64,000 nt of DNA from Nitratireductor aquimarinus (GCF_046773475.1 NZ_CP177239.1:1426001-1490000), one strand, 5' to 3'. Positions 7,949 to 16,616 are shown, counted from the stretch's first letter. Notes: a model not told the origin generated them from the letters alone. Program-made: numbers and translations.

Positions 7949-8303
7949 CGCTTGGAGCCTGCTCTGCATCCGCATCCTGCTCACCGGCAGCGTTTTCACG
8001 CATCTTCTCAACCATCTTGAGCATCGAGCCCAGCGCATCGATCCGCGCCTTGTCATAGGCGTCATCGCGCACGCCGCGCTCAATCGTCCGCTCGAGCTCC
8101 GTGAAGATCAGCCCCGTCAGAACCTCTGCCCGGTTCCCGCAGGCGCGGGGCTGGACGCCATCCCGCGTCTTCCACCCTTCCGTCTGCGCGCGCTTGCGCA
8201 ACAGCCTCTCCGAGCGGCCACTGGCCAGCGCCAAGAGCTCAAACGAGGCCGGCGCGCCCTCACAAAGCGCGCGCAGGGCCATCAGATCGGCCGAAACCGT
8301 CAT
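7830..8303 (-). CDS. GTA g1-like small terminase subunit
   Basis: A 157-residue protein. The N-terminal third reads like a small helix-turn-helix (FELLALASGRSERLLRKRAQTEGWK), followed by a helical, acidic coiled-coil-like stretch (ERTIERGVRDDAYDKAR, then MLKMVEKMRENA). This is the layout of GTA g1 products, which act as TerS. It is the first gene of the cluster and overlaps the large terminase. ATG at 8303 is chosen; a TTG two codons upstream has an equally good AGGG site. Confidence 0.7.
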   Translation of the reverse strand: MTVSADLMALRALCEGAPASFELLALASGRSERLLRKRAQTEGWKTRDGVQPRACGNRAEVLTGLIFTELERTIERGVRDDAYDKARIDALGSMLKMVEKMRENAAGEQDADAEQAPSDEDMAAALERIDERIRSLAEELAGGLGAGEPSKAVGAGD

Positions 8304-8647
8304 GCCCAAGAGACCCTCATGAGATCGCCATCCATTTTCGGAAACAAAAAAGGCGCGCCTTCGCCAGAAGACCCGCCCCGATGCCGCAACTTTGCGACCA
8401 TGCCTGAAACCTATCAGCGGGCCGTTACGGTGTCAAGAATTTTTTCCTATATTTTGACATAGCCTGCCCCGGCGTTAGCCATCATGCCGGATTTCACTTG
8501 CAGAAAACGTTGAAATTCGGCGAAATTTACACAAATTCGCGCTAGGGTGGATATCATAAATGCGTCACACTGCAGGACCATTCTCGGCACATAATCCAAT
8601 GGCGCGGATGTGATCGGGTTGGCCGCAAATGGCCGGACGGAGGTTGG
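8304..8647. other. Divergent intergenic region between GTA cluster and PBP1A gene
   Basis: 344 bp without a convincing gene. It must carry both promoters. The central feature is TGTCAA (8431-8436) and TTGACA (8454-8459) as mirror images 17 bp apart, giving one consensus -35 hexamer pointing each way. No tRNA or att-like repeat was seen. Confidence 0.6.
8408..8436 (-). promoter_or_regulatory. Candidate sigma-70 promoter of the GTA cluster
   Basis: On the minus strand a perfect -35 hexamer TTGACA (8436-8431) is followed after exactly 17 bp by TAGGTT (8413-8408), about 105 bp upstream of the small terminase start. The -10 is imperfect, as is common in alphaproteobacteria. In R. capsulatus the GTA promoter needs the activator GafA, so a weak -10 would not be surprising. 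Confidence 0.35.
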
Positions 8648-10795
8648 GTGAATAAGCCGCGCGAAAAACGGCAGACGAAGGCTCCCCGGGCGACCAGACT
8701 TCTGGCGCTCGATGCATGGATCGATTCAACGCTCTACGAGGCGGGGTTCAAGCTCGCCGAAATCTGGGAAAGCATAACAATCTTCTCCCGTCGCTTTCGC
8801 GTTTACGGTTTCAAACGCGCAACGGTGGAACTGTTTAGCGAAGGCGTCACCCTCGCCGCCGTCGGCTCTGTCGTCATGCTGGGGCTCGCCTTGCCGGCCT
8901 TCGAGGAGACCGCCGGAGACTGGCGCGCCCAGGACGATTACGCCGTCACCTTTCTGGACCGCTACGGCAACGAAATCGGACAGCGCGGCATCATCCAGCT
9001 CGATTCCGTGCCTGTCGACGAGATGCCCGATCACGTCATCAAGGCCATTCTCGCCACCGAGGATCGCCGCTTCTTCGAGCATTTCGGCATCGACTTCCTG
9101 GGGCTTGCCCGCGCCTTCACCGAAAATGTCCGCGCCAATTCCGTTGTTCAGGGCGGCTCCACGCTCACACAGCAGCTTGCCAAGAACCTGTTTCTGACCA
9201 ATGAGCGCACGCTGGAACGCAAGGTCAAGGAAGCCTTCCTGTCCGTCTGGCTGGAGATGAACCTCTCCAAATCCGAAATCCTGCAATACTATCTCGACCG
9301 TTCCTATCTCGGCGGCGGCACATTCGGCATTTCAGCAGCGGCCGATTTCTATTTCGACAAACAGGTCAAGGATATGAGCCTCGCCGAGGCCGCCATGATT
9401 GCCGGCCTCTTCAAGGCTCCGGCCCGCTACGCACCGCATGTCAACTTGCCGGCCGCGCGTGCGCGCGCCAATGAAGTGCTCACCAATATGGTGCAGGCCG
9501 GTTTCATGAGCGAAGGGCAGGTCCTGTCGGCCCGTTTGCAGCCGGCCACTGCCGTCGATCGCGATGGCGCGGAAGCCCCCGATTACTTCCTCGACTGGGC
9601 GTTCGAGGAGGTCAAACGCGTCATTCCCAATGGCACAACCCATTCGCTCGTCGCCCGCACCACGCTTGACCCGGATCTGCAGAAGGCGGCGGAGGAATCG
9701 CTGGAATTCCATCTGCGCCAGTACGGCAAGGACTACGATGTCTCCGAAGGCGCCATCACGCTCATGGACACGAACGGAGCCGTGCGCGCCATCGTCGGCG
9801 GACGCGACTATGGCGCAAGCCAGTTCAACCGCGCCACCAAGGCTGAGCGCCAGACCGGCTCGTCCTTCAAGCCCTATGTTTACGCCGTCGCGATGGAAAA
9901 CGGGTTCGAGCCCGATTCCCTCATTTCAGACGGCCCCATCTCATGGGGCAGCTGGTCACCGCGCAATTACGGGCGCAGCTATGCCGGCCGCGTCACCCTT
10001 ACGCGCGCCCTCATCAAATCCTACAACACCGTGCCGGTTCGCCTGGCGCGCGATCATCTGGGCATCGACCCGATCATCGCGCTGATCAAGTCATTTGGCA
10101 TCGAATCCCCGCTCAACGGTCACAAGACCATGGTGCTCGGCACCTCCGGCATGACCACGCTCGATCAGGCCACCGGCTATTCCGTTTTCGCCAATGGCGG
10201 CTACGCCGACACCCGGTTTGGCATCTCGCAATTATCGACCCATTCGGCCCGGCTGCTCTACGACCATGGCCGCGATGCCTCACCGCCGCGCCGGGTTCTG
10301 TCCGAAAAGGCAGCGGCGTCCATGAACCAGATGCTCATCCTTGTGCCCGAACAGGGCACGGGTCGCCGCGCCGCGCTTCCCATGACGCGCTCAGCCGGCA
10401 AGACGGGCACCACCCAGTCCTATCGGGATGGCTGGTATGTGGGCTATACGGGCAATTATGTCGCCGCAGTCTGGCTCGGCAATGACGATTTCCACCCCAC
10501 GCGCCGCATGACTGGCGGCTCCCTGCCCGCCATGGTCTGGCAGCGCATGATGGCCTTCGCCCACCAGAATGTGGAGATCAAGTCGCTGCCCGGCATCGAA
10601 GGCCCCATGCGTATCGAAACAGGCGAAGAGCTGGTCGCCAGCGAAGGCGCGGAGGGCGCCAGCCGCAAGCGCGAAGACCTGCCGCTCGCTCTTTCATCGC
10701 GCACATCCCGTTTCCTCAGGGAGCTGGCCGGGGACTTCAAAAAAGCTCCGAGCCTCAAAAACCAAAGCGCTCTTGAAACAGTCACCGCCCTGTAA
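8648..10795 (+). CDS. Class A penicillin-binding protein (PBP1A type)
   Basis: Bifunctional peptidoglycan glycosyltransferase/transpeptidase of 715 residues. A single membrane segment at about residues 68-84 anchors it. The GT51 domain shows EDRRFF (138-143, catalytic Glu) and GGSTLTQQ (169-176). The transpeptidase domain shows the three penicillin-binding motifs: SxxK in GSSFK (about 405-408), SxN (SYN at 458-460) and KTGTT (585-589). GTG at 8648 follows a CGGAGG site. The C-terminal ~100 residues beyond the transpeptidase are short and Ser/Arg-rich. It is transcribed divergently from the GTA cluster. Confidence 0.93.
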   Translation: MNKPREKRQTKAPRATRLLALDAWIDSTLYEAGFKLAEIWESITIFSRRFRVYGFKRATVELFSEGVTLAAVGSVVMLGLALPAFEETAGDWRAQDDYAVTFLDRYGNEIGQRGIIQLDSVPVDEMPDHVIKAILATEDRRFFEHFGIDFLGLARAFTENVRANSVVQGGSTLTQQLAKNLFLTNERTLERKVKEAFLSVWLEMNLSKSEILQYYLDRSYLGGGTFGISAAADFYFDKQVKDMSLAEAAMIAGLFKAPARYAPHVNLPAARARANEVLTNMVQAGFMSEGQVLSARLQPATAVDRDGAEAPDYFLDWAFEEVKRVIPNGTTHSLVARTTLDPDLQKAAEESLEFHLRQYGKDYDVSEGAITLMDTNGAVRAIVGGRDYGASQFNRATKAERQTGSSFKPYVYAVAMENGFEPDSLISDGPISWGSWSPRNYGRSYAGRVTLTRALIKSYNTVPVRLARDHLGIDPIIALIKSFGIESPLNGHKTMVLGTSGMTTLDQATGYSVFANGGYADTRFGISQLSTHSARLLYDHGRDASPPRRVLSEKAAASMNQMLILVPEQGTGRRAALPMTRSAGKTGTTQSYRDGWYVGYTGNYVAAVWLGNDDFHPTRRMTGGSLPAMVWQRMMAFAHQNVEIKSLPGIEGPMRIETGEELVASEGAEGASRKREDLPLALSSRTSRFLRELAGDFKKAPSLKNQSALETVTAL

Positions 10796-10880
10796 TGCCC
10801 GGCCCGGCACACTTCAAACCTCTTGAACCTGCGGTTGAAATCAGGCTATCCGGGGCCCTCCGTTTTTTGTCGGGCATCAC

Positions 10881-11465
10881 ATGCTGAAGTCTGTTTTCCA
10901 GGTGGCAGTGGTTCTGCTCATCGCCCTTGGCGGCGGTGCCGGCACGGCATGGCTTGCGCTGGAATCCACCCGCACGATCGGTTCGAGTGAAATCGGTCCC
11001 TGGGTTACATTTCCCAATGAAGGCACCAGCGACGCCGATCCCTATGCACGTGCGCGCAGCGCTCGCCTGGGCACGCTTGCGCTCGGAAACGCAGAAGGCA
11101 TCGTAATCACCGCCACTCAGGACAGTCTGCGCCGTCCGCTTCTGCGCGAATGCAGCTATATGATCCGTGGCGACATGCCGCCCACCCGGTTTTTCACCCT
11201 GCACCTGACGGATCTTGAACGTCGCCCCCTGCCCGCGCCGGCGCGGTTTGCATCCGCACTCCACTCACAGTCCCTGGTCTGGCGACGAAACACCCCCCTG
11301 CGCATCATGGTTTCGCCACATGCCCATCCGGACAACTGGATCGCCACCACGGGCCCCGGCCCCATGCGCATAGTTCTGACGCTGGTCGACACCCCGCTGT
11401 TTACCGAGTCCAGCGTTGGCGAAACCCGGCTTCCGGTCATCATGCGGACGGGCTGCGATGCTTAG
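10881..11465 (+). CDS. DUF1214 membrane-anchored protein
   Basis: A 194-residue protein with one N-terminal hydrophobic segment (residues 3-25) and a periplasmic DUF1214 domain ending with VLTLVDTPLF, TRLPVIMRTGCDA. DUF1214 is often the C-terminal half of a larger DUF1254-DUF1214 protein; here it is a separate short gene, overlapping the DUF1254 gene that follows by 8 bp. Function unknown. It lies 85 bp after the PBP gene. Confidence 0.75.
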   Translation: MLKSVFQVAVVLLIALGGGAGTAWLALESTRTIGSSEIGPWVTFPNEGTSDADPYARARSARLGTLALGNAEGIVITATQDSLRRPLLRECSYMIRGDMPPTRFFTLHLTDLERRPLPAPARFASALHSQSLVWRRNTPLRIMVSPHAHPDNWIATTGPGPMRIVLTLVDTPLFTESSVGETRLPVIMRTGCDA

Positions 11466-12000
11466 ATTTGCGCACCTTGTCCTTCTCGGCCTCTTCGGCG
11501 CAGCCGCCGTCCATCTCGCCATCCTGTTTCTGCTACCCGCCTATTCGGAACGGGACATGTGGTCCGCGCTCGCCGCAAAGCACGACCTTTACACATTCAC
11601 GCGCCTCGGCAAGGACGATGCCAACGCGCTGCTGGCAGAGAAGCAGAATCCATTTCTTGAGGAGGCTGCCTGCCGGTTCGATCTCGAAAACGGCATGACC
11701 TGGCTCAGTGCAGAAACCCGCGTGCCCTTCTGGTCTTTCTCGGTCTACGACCGCGACGGAATCAATGTTTTCAATGTAAACGACCGCGGCGCCGAGAATG
11801 GAAAACTCGATGCGCTGATCATGAACGCACCGCAACTTCTGGAGTTGCGCAAGGAAATGCCTGAGATGGTGAGCACCTCACTCATTGCCCAGACCGATCT
11901 GGACGAAGGCATAGTTGTCGTGCGGGTCTTTCAGCCAGACAAGAGCTGGCGCGCCACAATCGAGCGTTTCTTTCAGGAACTGCGCTGCTCGGCACTTTGA
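11458..12000 (+). CDS. DUF1254 membrane-anchored protein
   Basis: A 180-residue partner of the upstream gene. The ATG at 11458 overlaps that gene's end by 8 bp, implying translational coupling. One N-terminal membrane segment (residues 5-27) precedes a DUF1254-like domain (SERDMWSALAAKHDLYTF, WLSAETRVPFWSFSVYDRDG, IVVVRVFQPD). Both proteins of the pair should sit in the inner membrane with domains outside. Function unknown. Confidence 0.75.
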   Translation: MLRFAHLVLLGLFGAAAVHLAILFLLPAYSERDMWSALAAKHDLYTFTRLGKDDANALLAEKQNPFLEEAACRFDLENGMTWLSAETRVPFWSFSVYDRDGINVFNVNDRGAENGKLDALIMNAPQLLELRKEMPEMVSTSLIAQTDLDEGIVVVRVFQPDKSWRATIERFFQELRCSAL

Positions 12001-12046
12001 GTTCACGCGCGCGCTCAGGCCCGCTCTCCGGTCCGCCTGTTTGGCC

Positions 12047-12150
12047 AGAGCAATTCCAGGAAAAGTGGGAGCCGGTTTTCCGTCCGGAATTGCACAAGAA
12101 CAATGAATGAAAGCGTTTTTGCGATTCGACGAAAAGCGGAAATGCCCTAG
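12047..12150 (+). repeat. Rhizobial intergenic mosaic repeat, copy 1
   Basis: About 104 bp beginning AGAGCAATTCCAGGAAAAG, containing GCCGGTTTTCCGTCCGGAAT and ending GAAAAGCGGAAATGCCCTAG. Inner arms form an imperfect palindrome. The same layout recurs at 30305-30394 and 48500-48600. The terminal CTAG provides the stop codon of the minus-strand gene at 12147-12338. Confidence 0.8.
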
Positions 12151-12338
12151 CGTTTCGTCACACGCCGGCCGACGCTTTTCGGCTGGTTGCCACCGCTGTC
12201 ATCCTCCGGCCCCATATCCGGATGCTGCTCATAGCGCACGCCGGGAAAGATGATGATCGCGGCGTCCGAACGGCGCTGCCTCGGCACATTTGCCGAACTC
12301 TTTTTTGCTGCTGGTACGAAGCTCAATATCGTTGCCAT
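12147..12338 (-). CDS. Conserved small hypothetical protein
   Basis: A 63-residue basic protein: MATILSFVPAAKKSS at the start, a conserved-looking core AAIIIFPGVRYEQHPD, and a charged tail. ATG at 12338 follows an AAAGGGA site. I recall similar MATILSFV...IIIFPGIRYE proteins in Rhizobiales, function unknown. The final codons and TAG lie in the repeat at 12047-12150, so the C-terminus may have been trimmed or extended by that insertion. Confidence 0.6.
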   Translation of the reverse strand: MATILSFVPAAKKSSANVPRQRRSDAAIIIFPGVRYEQHPDMGPEDDSGGNQPKSVGRRVTKR

Positions 12339-12406
12339 GACATCGCGTCCCTTTCTGTGACGGAGTGGTACGCAACGCCTCCGTTACTGAGTAAGGCAGC
12401 ACATGG

Positions 12407-12421
12407 TTAAGGTTTCGTTAC
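12407..12421. promoter_or_regulatory. CtrA-like box, TTAA-N7-TTAC
   Basis: TTAAGGTTTCGTTAC departs at one base from the CtrA consensus TTAA-N7-TTAA. It lies between two divergent genes, 69 bp upstream of the 63-residue protein's start and about 150 bp upstream of the DUF2336 gene. A second similar site follows at 12463. Confidence 0.4.
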
Positions 12422-12462
12422 CCCTGACAATCCGTTTCTGAACGGAACTCTAAAGAAACCGG

Positions 12463-12477
12463 TTAACAGCTTGCTAA
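12463..12477. promoter_or_regulatory. Second CtrA-like box, TTAA-N7-CTAA
   Basis: TTAACAGCTTGCTAA matches seven of eight CtrA consensus positions and lies 56 bp from the box at 12407, about 97 bp before the DUF2336 start. Two spaced near-matches in one short region are more convincing than either alone. Confidence 0.4.
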
Positions 12478-12573
12478 GGGAATTCGTGTAATTCTAACCA
12501 GGCATCGGGCATTGGCGCGTCCGCCCGATGGCGTTTCATGTAACCATTCGTGTTTCTGGAGGTTTAGGTCTGC

Positions 12574-13488
12574 GTGTCATCCGCTGTATTCAGGCAACTG
12601 GCTTCGGGCGGGGAAGCGCATAGACCGGAGCGCCTGTTCCGTGCTGCCATATCCGCTTTCGTGTCGCTGACGCGACCGACCAGACGCGAGATTGCGCAAC
12701 TGGACGACCTCGCCCTGCCGCTCTATCCGCTGATCGCCGCAGAGACCCGCCGCTACGCCGCTGCGGTCCTGTCCGATTTCGCAACGCCGCCCCCCGGGCT
12801 CCTGCGCAGGCTGACCGACGAGCCGGCGGAAATCTGCGCGCCCCTTCTGGTCCGCTCGCCCGCCCTTTCGGATGTCGATCTCATCGGCCTGATCGCGCGG
12901 CACGGGCAGCCCCACGCGCGGGTCATCGGCCGTCGCGCGCACCTCAACCCGGCCATTGCCGCACTCGTGCGCGCATTGTCGGCGCAGGCGCATGATGATG
13001 AGCAGACCGCACCGTCCGCCGGAAGCGCCAGCGAGGCTGATGTCCGCGATCGCCTGCGCCTCATCATGAGCGCAGCCAACACACAGGCTCCGGCTGCCCG
13101 CCAGCGCATCGACAGGCCCTTGCCGACGCTTGAGACTGCCGGTGCGATACTGCGCGAAGCCGTCTTCTCCAGCGAAAATGGAGCCTTCGAAGCCGCGCTC
13201 ACAGAGCTTCTGGGAATTTCTTCAGATGCCGCCCGCGAGATCACGGGTTTTCCCACCTATGGCGAACTGATCATCGTCCTGAAGGCGCTCGGCTTTGAGG
13301 ATGCGGAGGCGTTCCTCCTGACCGCAGCCGTGTTTCCAAAACTGTTCTCACAGCGCAGCGCCATCGGCTTTTTCCTGGAGCGTTACCGCGCCCTGTCTGC
13401 CGACAATGCACGGCACAGGCTGCAGAGCTGGCGGGACGGCACCAGCTCGCCGGGCCATGCCGATCAGCCGGTGGCAATCTCGAAATAG
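12574..13488 (+). CDS. DUF2336 helical-repeat protein
   Basis: A 304-residue soluble protein made of HEAT-like helices, with blocks LTRPTRREIAQLDDLALPL, SDFATPPPGLLRRLTDEPAE, LVRSPALSDVDLIGLIARHG, the standard look of DUF2336 in alphaproteobacteria. GTG at 12574 is preceded by GGAGG. No enzymatic residues are evident; these proteins are thought to be scaffolds or regulators. Its last 25 bp overlap the end of the convergent DUF1491 gene. The CtrA-like boxes upstream suggest cell-cycle control. Confidence 0.8.
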   Translation: MSSAVFRQLASGGEAHRPERLFRAAISAFVSLTRPTRREIAQLDDLALPLYPLIAAETRRYAAAVLSDFATPPPGLLRRLTDEPAEICAPLLVRSPALSDVDLIGLIARHGQPHARVIGRRAHLNPAIAALVRALSAQAHDDEQTAPSAGSASEADVRDRLRLIMSAANTQAPAARQRIDRPLPTLETAGAILREAVFSSENGAFEAALTELLGISSDAAREITGFPTYGELIIVLKALGFEDAEAFLLTAAVFPKLFSQRSAIGFFLERYRALSADNARHRLQSWRDGTSSPGHADQPVAISK

Positions 13489-13811
13489 CGCTCCGCCTCA
13501 TCGAGGTTCATGACCTCGATCTCCACAAGCCAGAAATCCGGATCGAACCGACGCTCGCGTTCGAGGCGCTTTTCGATCGCCTCCTCGTCATTCTGCACGA
13601 TCAGCGCAAACCGGCGCTCATTGGGGCGCGCCTCGTCATAAACGGCCTGGGCCGCCGGCCCATAAAGCGCCTGCTCGCCAAGCCTGTTGCGCAACAGAAT
13701 GTAGATTGTGCCGGCTTCGCGCGCGCCCTTTTGCAGGACGGTTGCAAAACCACCCTCCGCAAACAGCCTTTTGGTCAGGGCAGAGACCCAGAAATCGCTG
13801 GTCAAACGCAT
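13464..13811 (-). CDS. DUF1491 family protein
   Basis: A 115-residue soluble protein starting MRLTSDFWVSALTKRLFAEG, with GGFATVLQKGAREAGTIYI and a C-terminal RRFDPDFWLVEIEV block, the normal length and order for DUF1491. Function unknown. In Rhizobiales it often sits next to the DUF2336 and peptidoglycan-binding genes seen here. Its 3' end overlaps that of the DUF2336 gene by 25 bp on the opposite strand. Confidence 0.85.
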   Translation of the reverse strand: MRLTSDFWVSALTKRLFAEGGFATVLQKGAREAGTIYILLRNRLGEQALYGPAAQAVYDEARPNERRFALIVQNDEEAIEKRLERERRFDPDFWLVEIEVMNLDEAERYFEIATG

Positions 13812-13909
13812 AGGCGCATCGGGCTCCTCGCCGCAGTTTCAGCCGTGCAAAACAGACGGCACGGGTAATCCCACGCACACCGCCCCTGTGCAAGGGCCGG
13901 TCTGGCCCG

Positions 13910-14851
13910 TCAATTGGTCAGGCCGACTTCGCGCATCTTGGCAAGGAAAGTGTCATCAGGGCGACCGGTGACCGGCAGGCCGAACAGGCTCTGAAACTCC
14001 CGGATCGCCGTCTGCGTGTCCTGGCCGAGGATGCCATCCACCGTGATCGCATCATTGCCGAAGGCTTTCAGGCCCGCCTGAACCCGCATGATGGTGGGAT
14101 CGGCCTCAACCGCTTCCAGCGCTGCGGTCTGCACGCGCGGCTGCGGCACTTCGGCGGCGGGAACCGGAACGCTTGCCGTCTGCGGCCTTGTGGCCATTGC
14201 GGGCTGCGCTTGCGCTGCCTGCGGCTGATAGGCGGGCCGGGGCGTCGGGATTGGTACCACTGTCGGGGTTTGCACGACCGAGGGCGTGCCCGGAGCCTGC
14301 TCCGTTGCAGCCGTGGCGTTCGAGAGCCCCAACTGGCGCAGCAGCGCCTCATCGACGACCGGATTGGAATCCAGCCCCACGATGCGCCGATAATTGCCGA
14401 TTGCCGTGCGCGTGGCCGCGCCCTGCAGACCGTCAATCGTTCCGTGATAGAGGCCGAGATCTTCCAGAACCTTCTGCACCTTGCGCACGACCGGATCGCC
14501 GCCCTGAAGAACATCGGGCCGCTGCACCGGTATCGCACCGGTCGTGTCCCGGTCAGGCGCGATCTGGCGCGGCGCCTGGCTCGGCACATCCTCCACCGCA
14601 GCCGGGAAGGTCGGCGCAGGCGTCGTTTCAACGAAGACGGGTTCGCGCGTTGAGATCAGCGCGCCGGCGTGAAAATGCGGCTGATACCAGAGCGCATTTG
14701 CAGAAACGAAGGAAAACGCCACGGCGAAGGCCGTCGCCCCGCCAACCGCAATCGGGTTGCGGGCGATGGCCATCCCTGCACCGGCCGCACCGGCGCGCAG
14801 CAGGGTTCCAAAGGTGACCTCCGGTTCAGGCCGTCTTGCGGTATTCTTCAT
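13910..14851 (-). CDS. Membrane-anchored peptidoglycan-binding protein
   Basis: About 313 residues: a cytoplasmic N-terminus, a membrane segment around residues 33-55, a Pro/Thr-rich periplasmic linker, a first PG_binding_1 repeat (VRKVQKVLEDLGLYHGTIDG), a long Ala/Pro/Gln linker, and a second repeat near the C-terminus (AITVDGILGQDTQTAIREFQ). It probably tethers to the cell wall. ATG at 14851 has a GTGGAG site and lies inside the last 26 bp of the histidine-kinase gene, so the two are co-translated; this tight pairing suggests a shared envelope or cell-cycle function. Confidence 0.8.
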   Translation of the reverse strand: MKNTARRPEPEVTFGTLLRAGAAGAGMAIARNPIAVGGATAFAVAFSFVSANALWYQPHFHAGALISTREPVFVETTPAPTFPAAVEDVPSQAPRQIAPDRDTTGAIPVQRPDVLQGGDPVVRKVQKVLEDLGLYHGTIDGLQGAATRTAIGNYRRIVGLDSNPVVDEALLRQLGLSNATAATEQAPGTPSVVQTPTVVPIPTPRPAYQPQAAQAQPAMATRPQTASVPVPAAEVPQPRVQTAALEAVEADPTIMRVQAGLKAFGNDAITVDGILGQDTQTAIREFQSLFGLPVTGRPDDTFLAKMREVGLTN

Positions 14852-16616
14852 CGCTCCACTCATCGTCAATCGCCGGTTTGCCGTTACCGGTATTCTGATC
14901 CTTGTCCTCGCCGACGCCGACCGGCAGGGAAATGCTCACCCGCGTGCCCTCGCCGGGGGCGCTGTCGATGGTCATGCCACCGCCCTGAAGGCCGACAAGC
15001 CCTTTCGCCAGTGCGAGGCCGAGGCCCGTCCCTTCCACATGCCGCGTCTCGTCGGTGCGCACCTGGGCAAACGGCTCGCCAATCCGCTCCAGATCGGCAG
15101 CTGCGATGCCCACGCCATTGTCGGAAACGCTGAAGTCCAGCCGGTTTCCTGAACGCTCGGCCAAAACGCTTACCTTGCCGTTCGCATGCGAGAATTTGAC
15201 CGCATTCGACAGGAGATTGATCAGCACCTGCTGCACGGCGCGCCGGTCGCAATAGACCACGCCAACCGAGTCGGCAATGGCGACCTCGATGTCGATGGAC
15301 CGCGCCGATGCATCCCCCTGAACGAAGGCAACACTCGGGTCAACCACTTCGCTGAACCGGAAGGCCTCGGGATGAAGCGTGTAGGTGCCGGCCTCAAGCT
15401 TGGAGATTTCCAGCGTCGAGTTCACCACCGAGAGAAGATGACCGCCAGCCTCATTGATCAGCCGCACATATTCGCGCTGCTTCTCGTTGGAAAGCTGCCC
15501 GAAAATCTCCGAAAGAAGTGTGTCGGAGAAGCCCAGAATGGCATTCAGCGGCGTGCGCAGTTCGTGGCTGACGGCAGCCAGCATACGCTTGCTCTCTACC
15601 TTCGCCACACGCGCCTCTTCGCGGGCGCTCGCCAGATCATGCTCCAGCTCGGCCATGCCGGCTTCATCGCGCAGAATGACAACGGCCCCGCCCTCGCCGG
15701 CTGCCGACAGGAGTTCGACACCGAACTGGCGGTAACCCGGTGCGCGCAGTGCGCCCTGTTCCACCGGCATGCGCAGGCGCATGCTGATCGTACGCGCCTC
15801 GGCGCCTTCATTGATATCGGAGACGGCGCACAGATAGGCGACGCGGTCGGCCACATGAATGCGCTGGAAAAAACCATTGCCGAGAAGAATGTCCGAACGC
15901 ACGTTCAGAAGAGTTTCAGCCTGGCTGGATGCGTGCATCACATCGCCGGAACGGTTCACGCGAAGCAGCACTGCGCTCATGCGCTCTTCAATGCCGGAGG
16001 CTTCGGGAGCCGCATCCGCGTCCGCACGCGCCGGCTCTTTCACGGTGAAGCGAAGGCCAAGCGTTGCAACGTAGATGAGCGGCACGAGCCATTGTGCAGC
16101 CGAAGGCGTCACGGAAGGCAGACCACCAAAACCAAGAGTGCCTGCGCCGAAGGAGAGCGCCACCGCGACCGCACCGGCGAAAGCGCCGGTCATCGCCGCG
16201 CGACGGGTCCGGGCAATCCAGTAGCATTCTGCGGCCAGCGCCCCGGCCAGCAGCGTCATCGGCGAGGAAACCCCGCCGGCAATCGCGATCAGCGCCGCAA
16301 CAGCCGGAACAGCCATGACAAGCGCGCCGGCTTCGACGAGCCTGCGCCGTCCGGTTGCCAGAAGCAGGGCAGCCGTCAGCCAGCTCGCGGCGAACACGGC
16401 GCTCGCCAGCGCCAGCGTCTGGGCAAAGCCAACCGTCGCGCCAAGAAGCTGCGCCGCAGCGCCTGCAAACAGAAAGGGAGCGGCAAACAGAACGGCAGCA
16501 AGCCTGAGCTGATGCGAGCGTTCGGGCCCCTGCTCGACACTCGGATGGATCAGCCCTTCAAATGCTGCCGAAACGGCTGCCAGCCACTCCGGATATGGAG
16601 ATACTCGTGAACTCAA
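14826..16616 (-). CDS. Six-TM hybrid-less sensor histidine kinase
   Basis: A 596-residue kinase. Roughly six hydrophobic segments fill residues 40-200, then a PAS-like region (MSAVLLRVNRSGDVMHAS, about 240-350), a HisKA dimerisation domain with the phospho-acceptor His in AAVSHELRTPLNAI (about residue 351), and an HATPase_c domain with N, G1 and G2 boxes (LINLLSNAVKFS, VSDNGVGIA, GTGLGLALAKGL). The layout recalls DivJ/PleC-type cell-cycle kinases, but I cannot assign it. The start is a TTG at 16616 with a poor Shine-Dalgarno; no better in-frame start is obvious. No response regulator is adjacent. Confidence 0.8.
   Translation of the reverse strand: MSSRVSPYPEWLAAVSAAFEGLIHPSVEQGPERSHQLRLAAVLFAAPFLFAGAAAQLLGATVGFAQTLALASAVFAASWLTAALLLATGRRRLVEAGALVMAVPAVAALIAIAGGVSSPMTLLAGALAAECYWIARTRRAAMTGAFAGAVAVALSFGAGTLGFGGLPSVTPSAAQWLVPLIYVATLGLRFTVKEPARADADAAPEASGIEERMSAVLLRVNRSGDVMHASSQAETLLNVRSDILLGNGFFQRIHVADRVAYLCAVSDINEGAEARTISMRLRMPVEQGALRAPGYRQFGVELLSAAGEGGAVVILRDEAGMAELEHDLASAREEARVAKVESKRMLAAVSHELRTPLNAILGFSDTLLSEIFGQLSNEKQREYVRLINEAGGHLLSVVNSTLEISKLEAGTYTLHPEAFRFSEVVDPSVAFVQGDASARSIDIEVAIADSVGVVYCDRRAVQQVLINLLSNAVKFSHANGKVSVLAERSGNRLDFSVSDNGVGIAAADLERIGEPFAQVRTDETRHVEGTGLGLALAKGLVGLQGGGMTIDSAPGEGTRVSISLPVGVGEDKDQNTGNGKPAIDDEWSDEEYRKTA

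Larger units (their letters stand above)
1..8303 (-). mobile_element. RcGTA-type gene transfer agent head cluster (incomplete at left edge)
   Basis: Read on the minus strand the order is small terminase, large terminase, portal, g3.5-like membrane protein, HK97 prohead protease, HK97 capsid, head-tail connector. This matches the g1-g6 order of the Rhodobacter capsulatus GTA head module. No integrase, repressor or lysis gene is visible next to it, which fits a domesticated GTA better than an active temperate phage. The tail genes would lie beyond position 1, so completeness cannot be judged. The one departure from the standard order is a 2.4-kb insert between portal and g3.5 (about 2950-5395). 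Confidence 0.8.
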
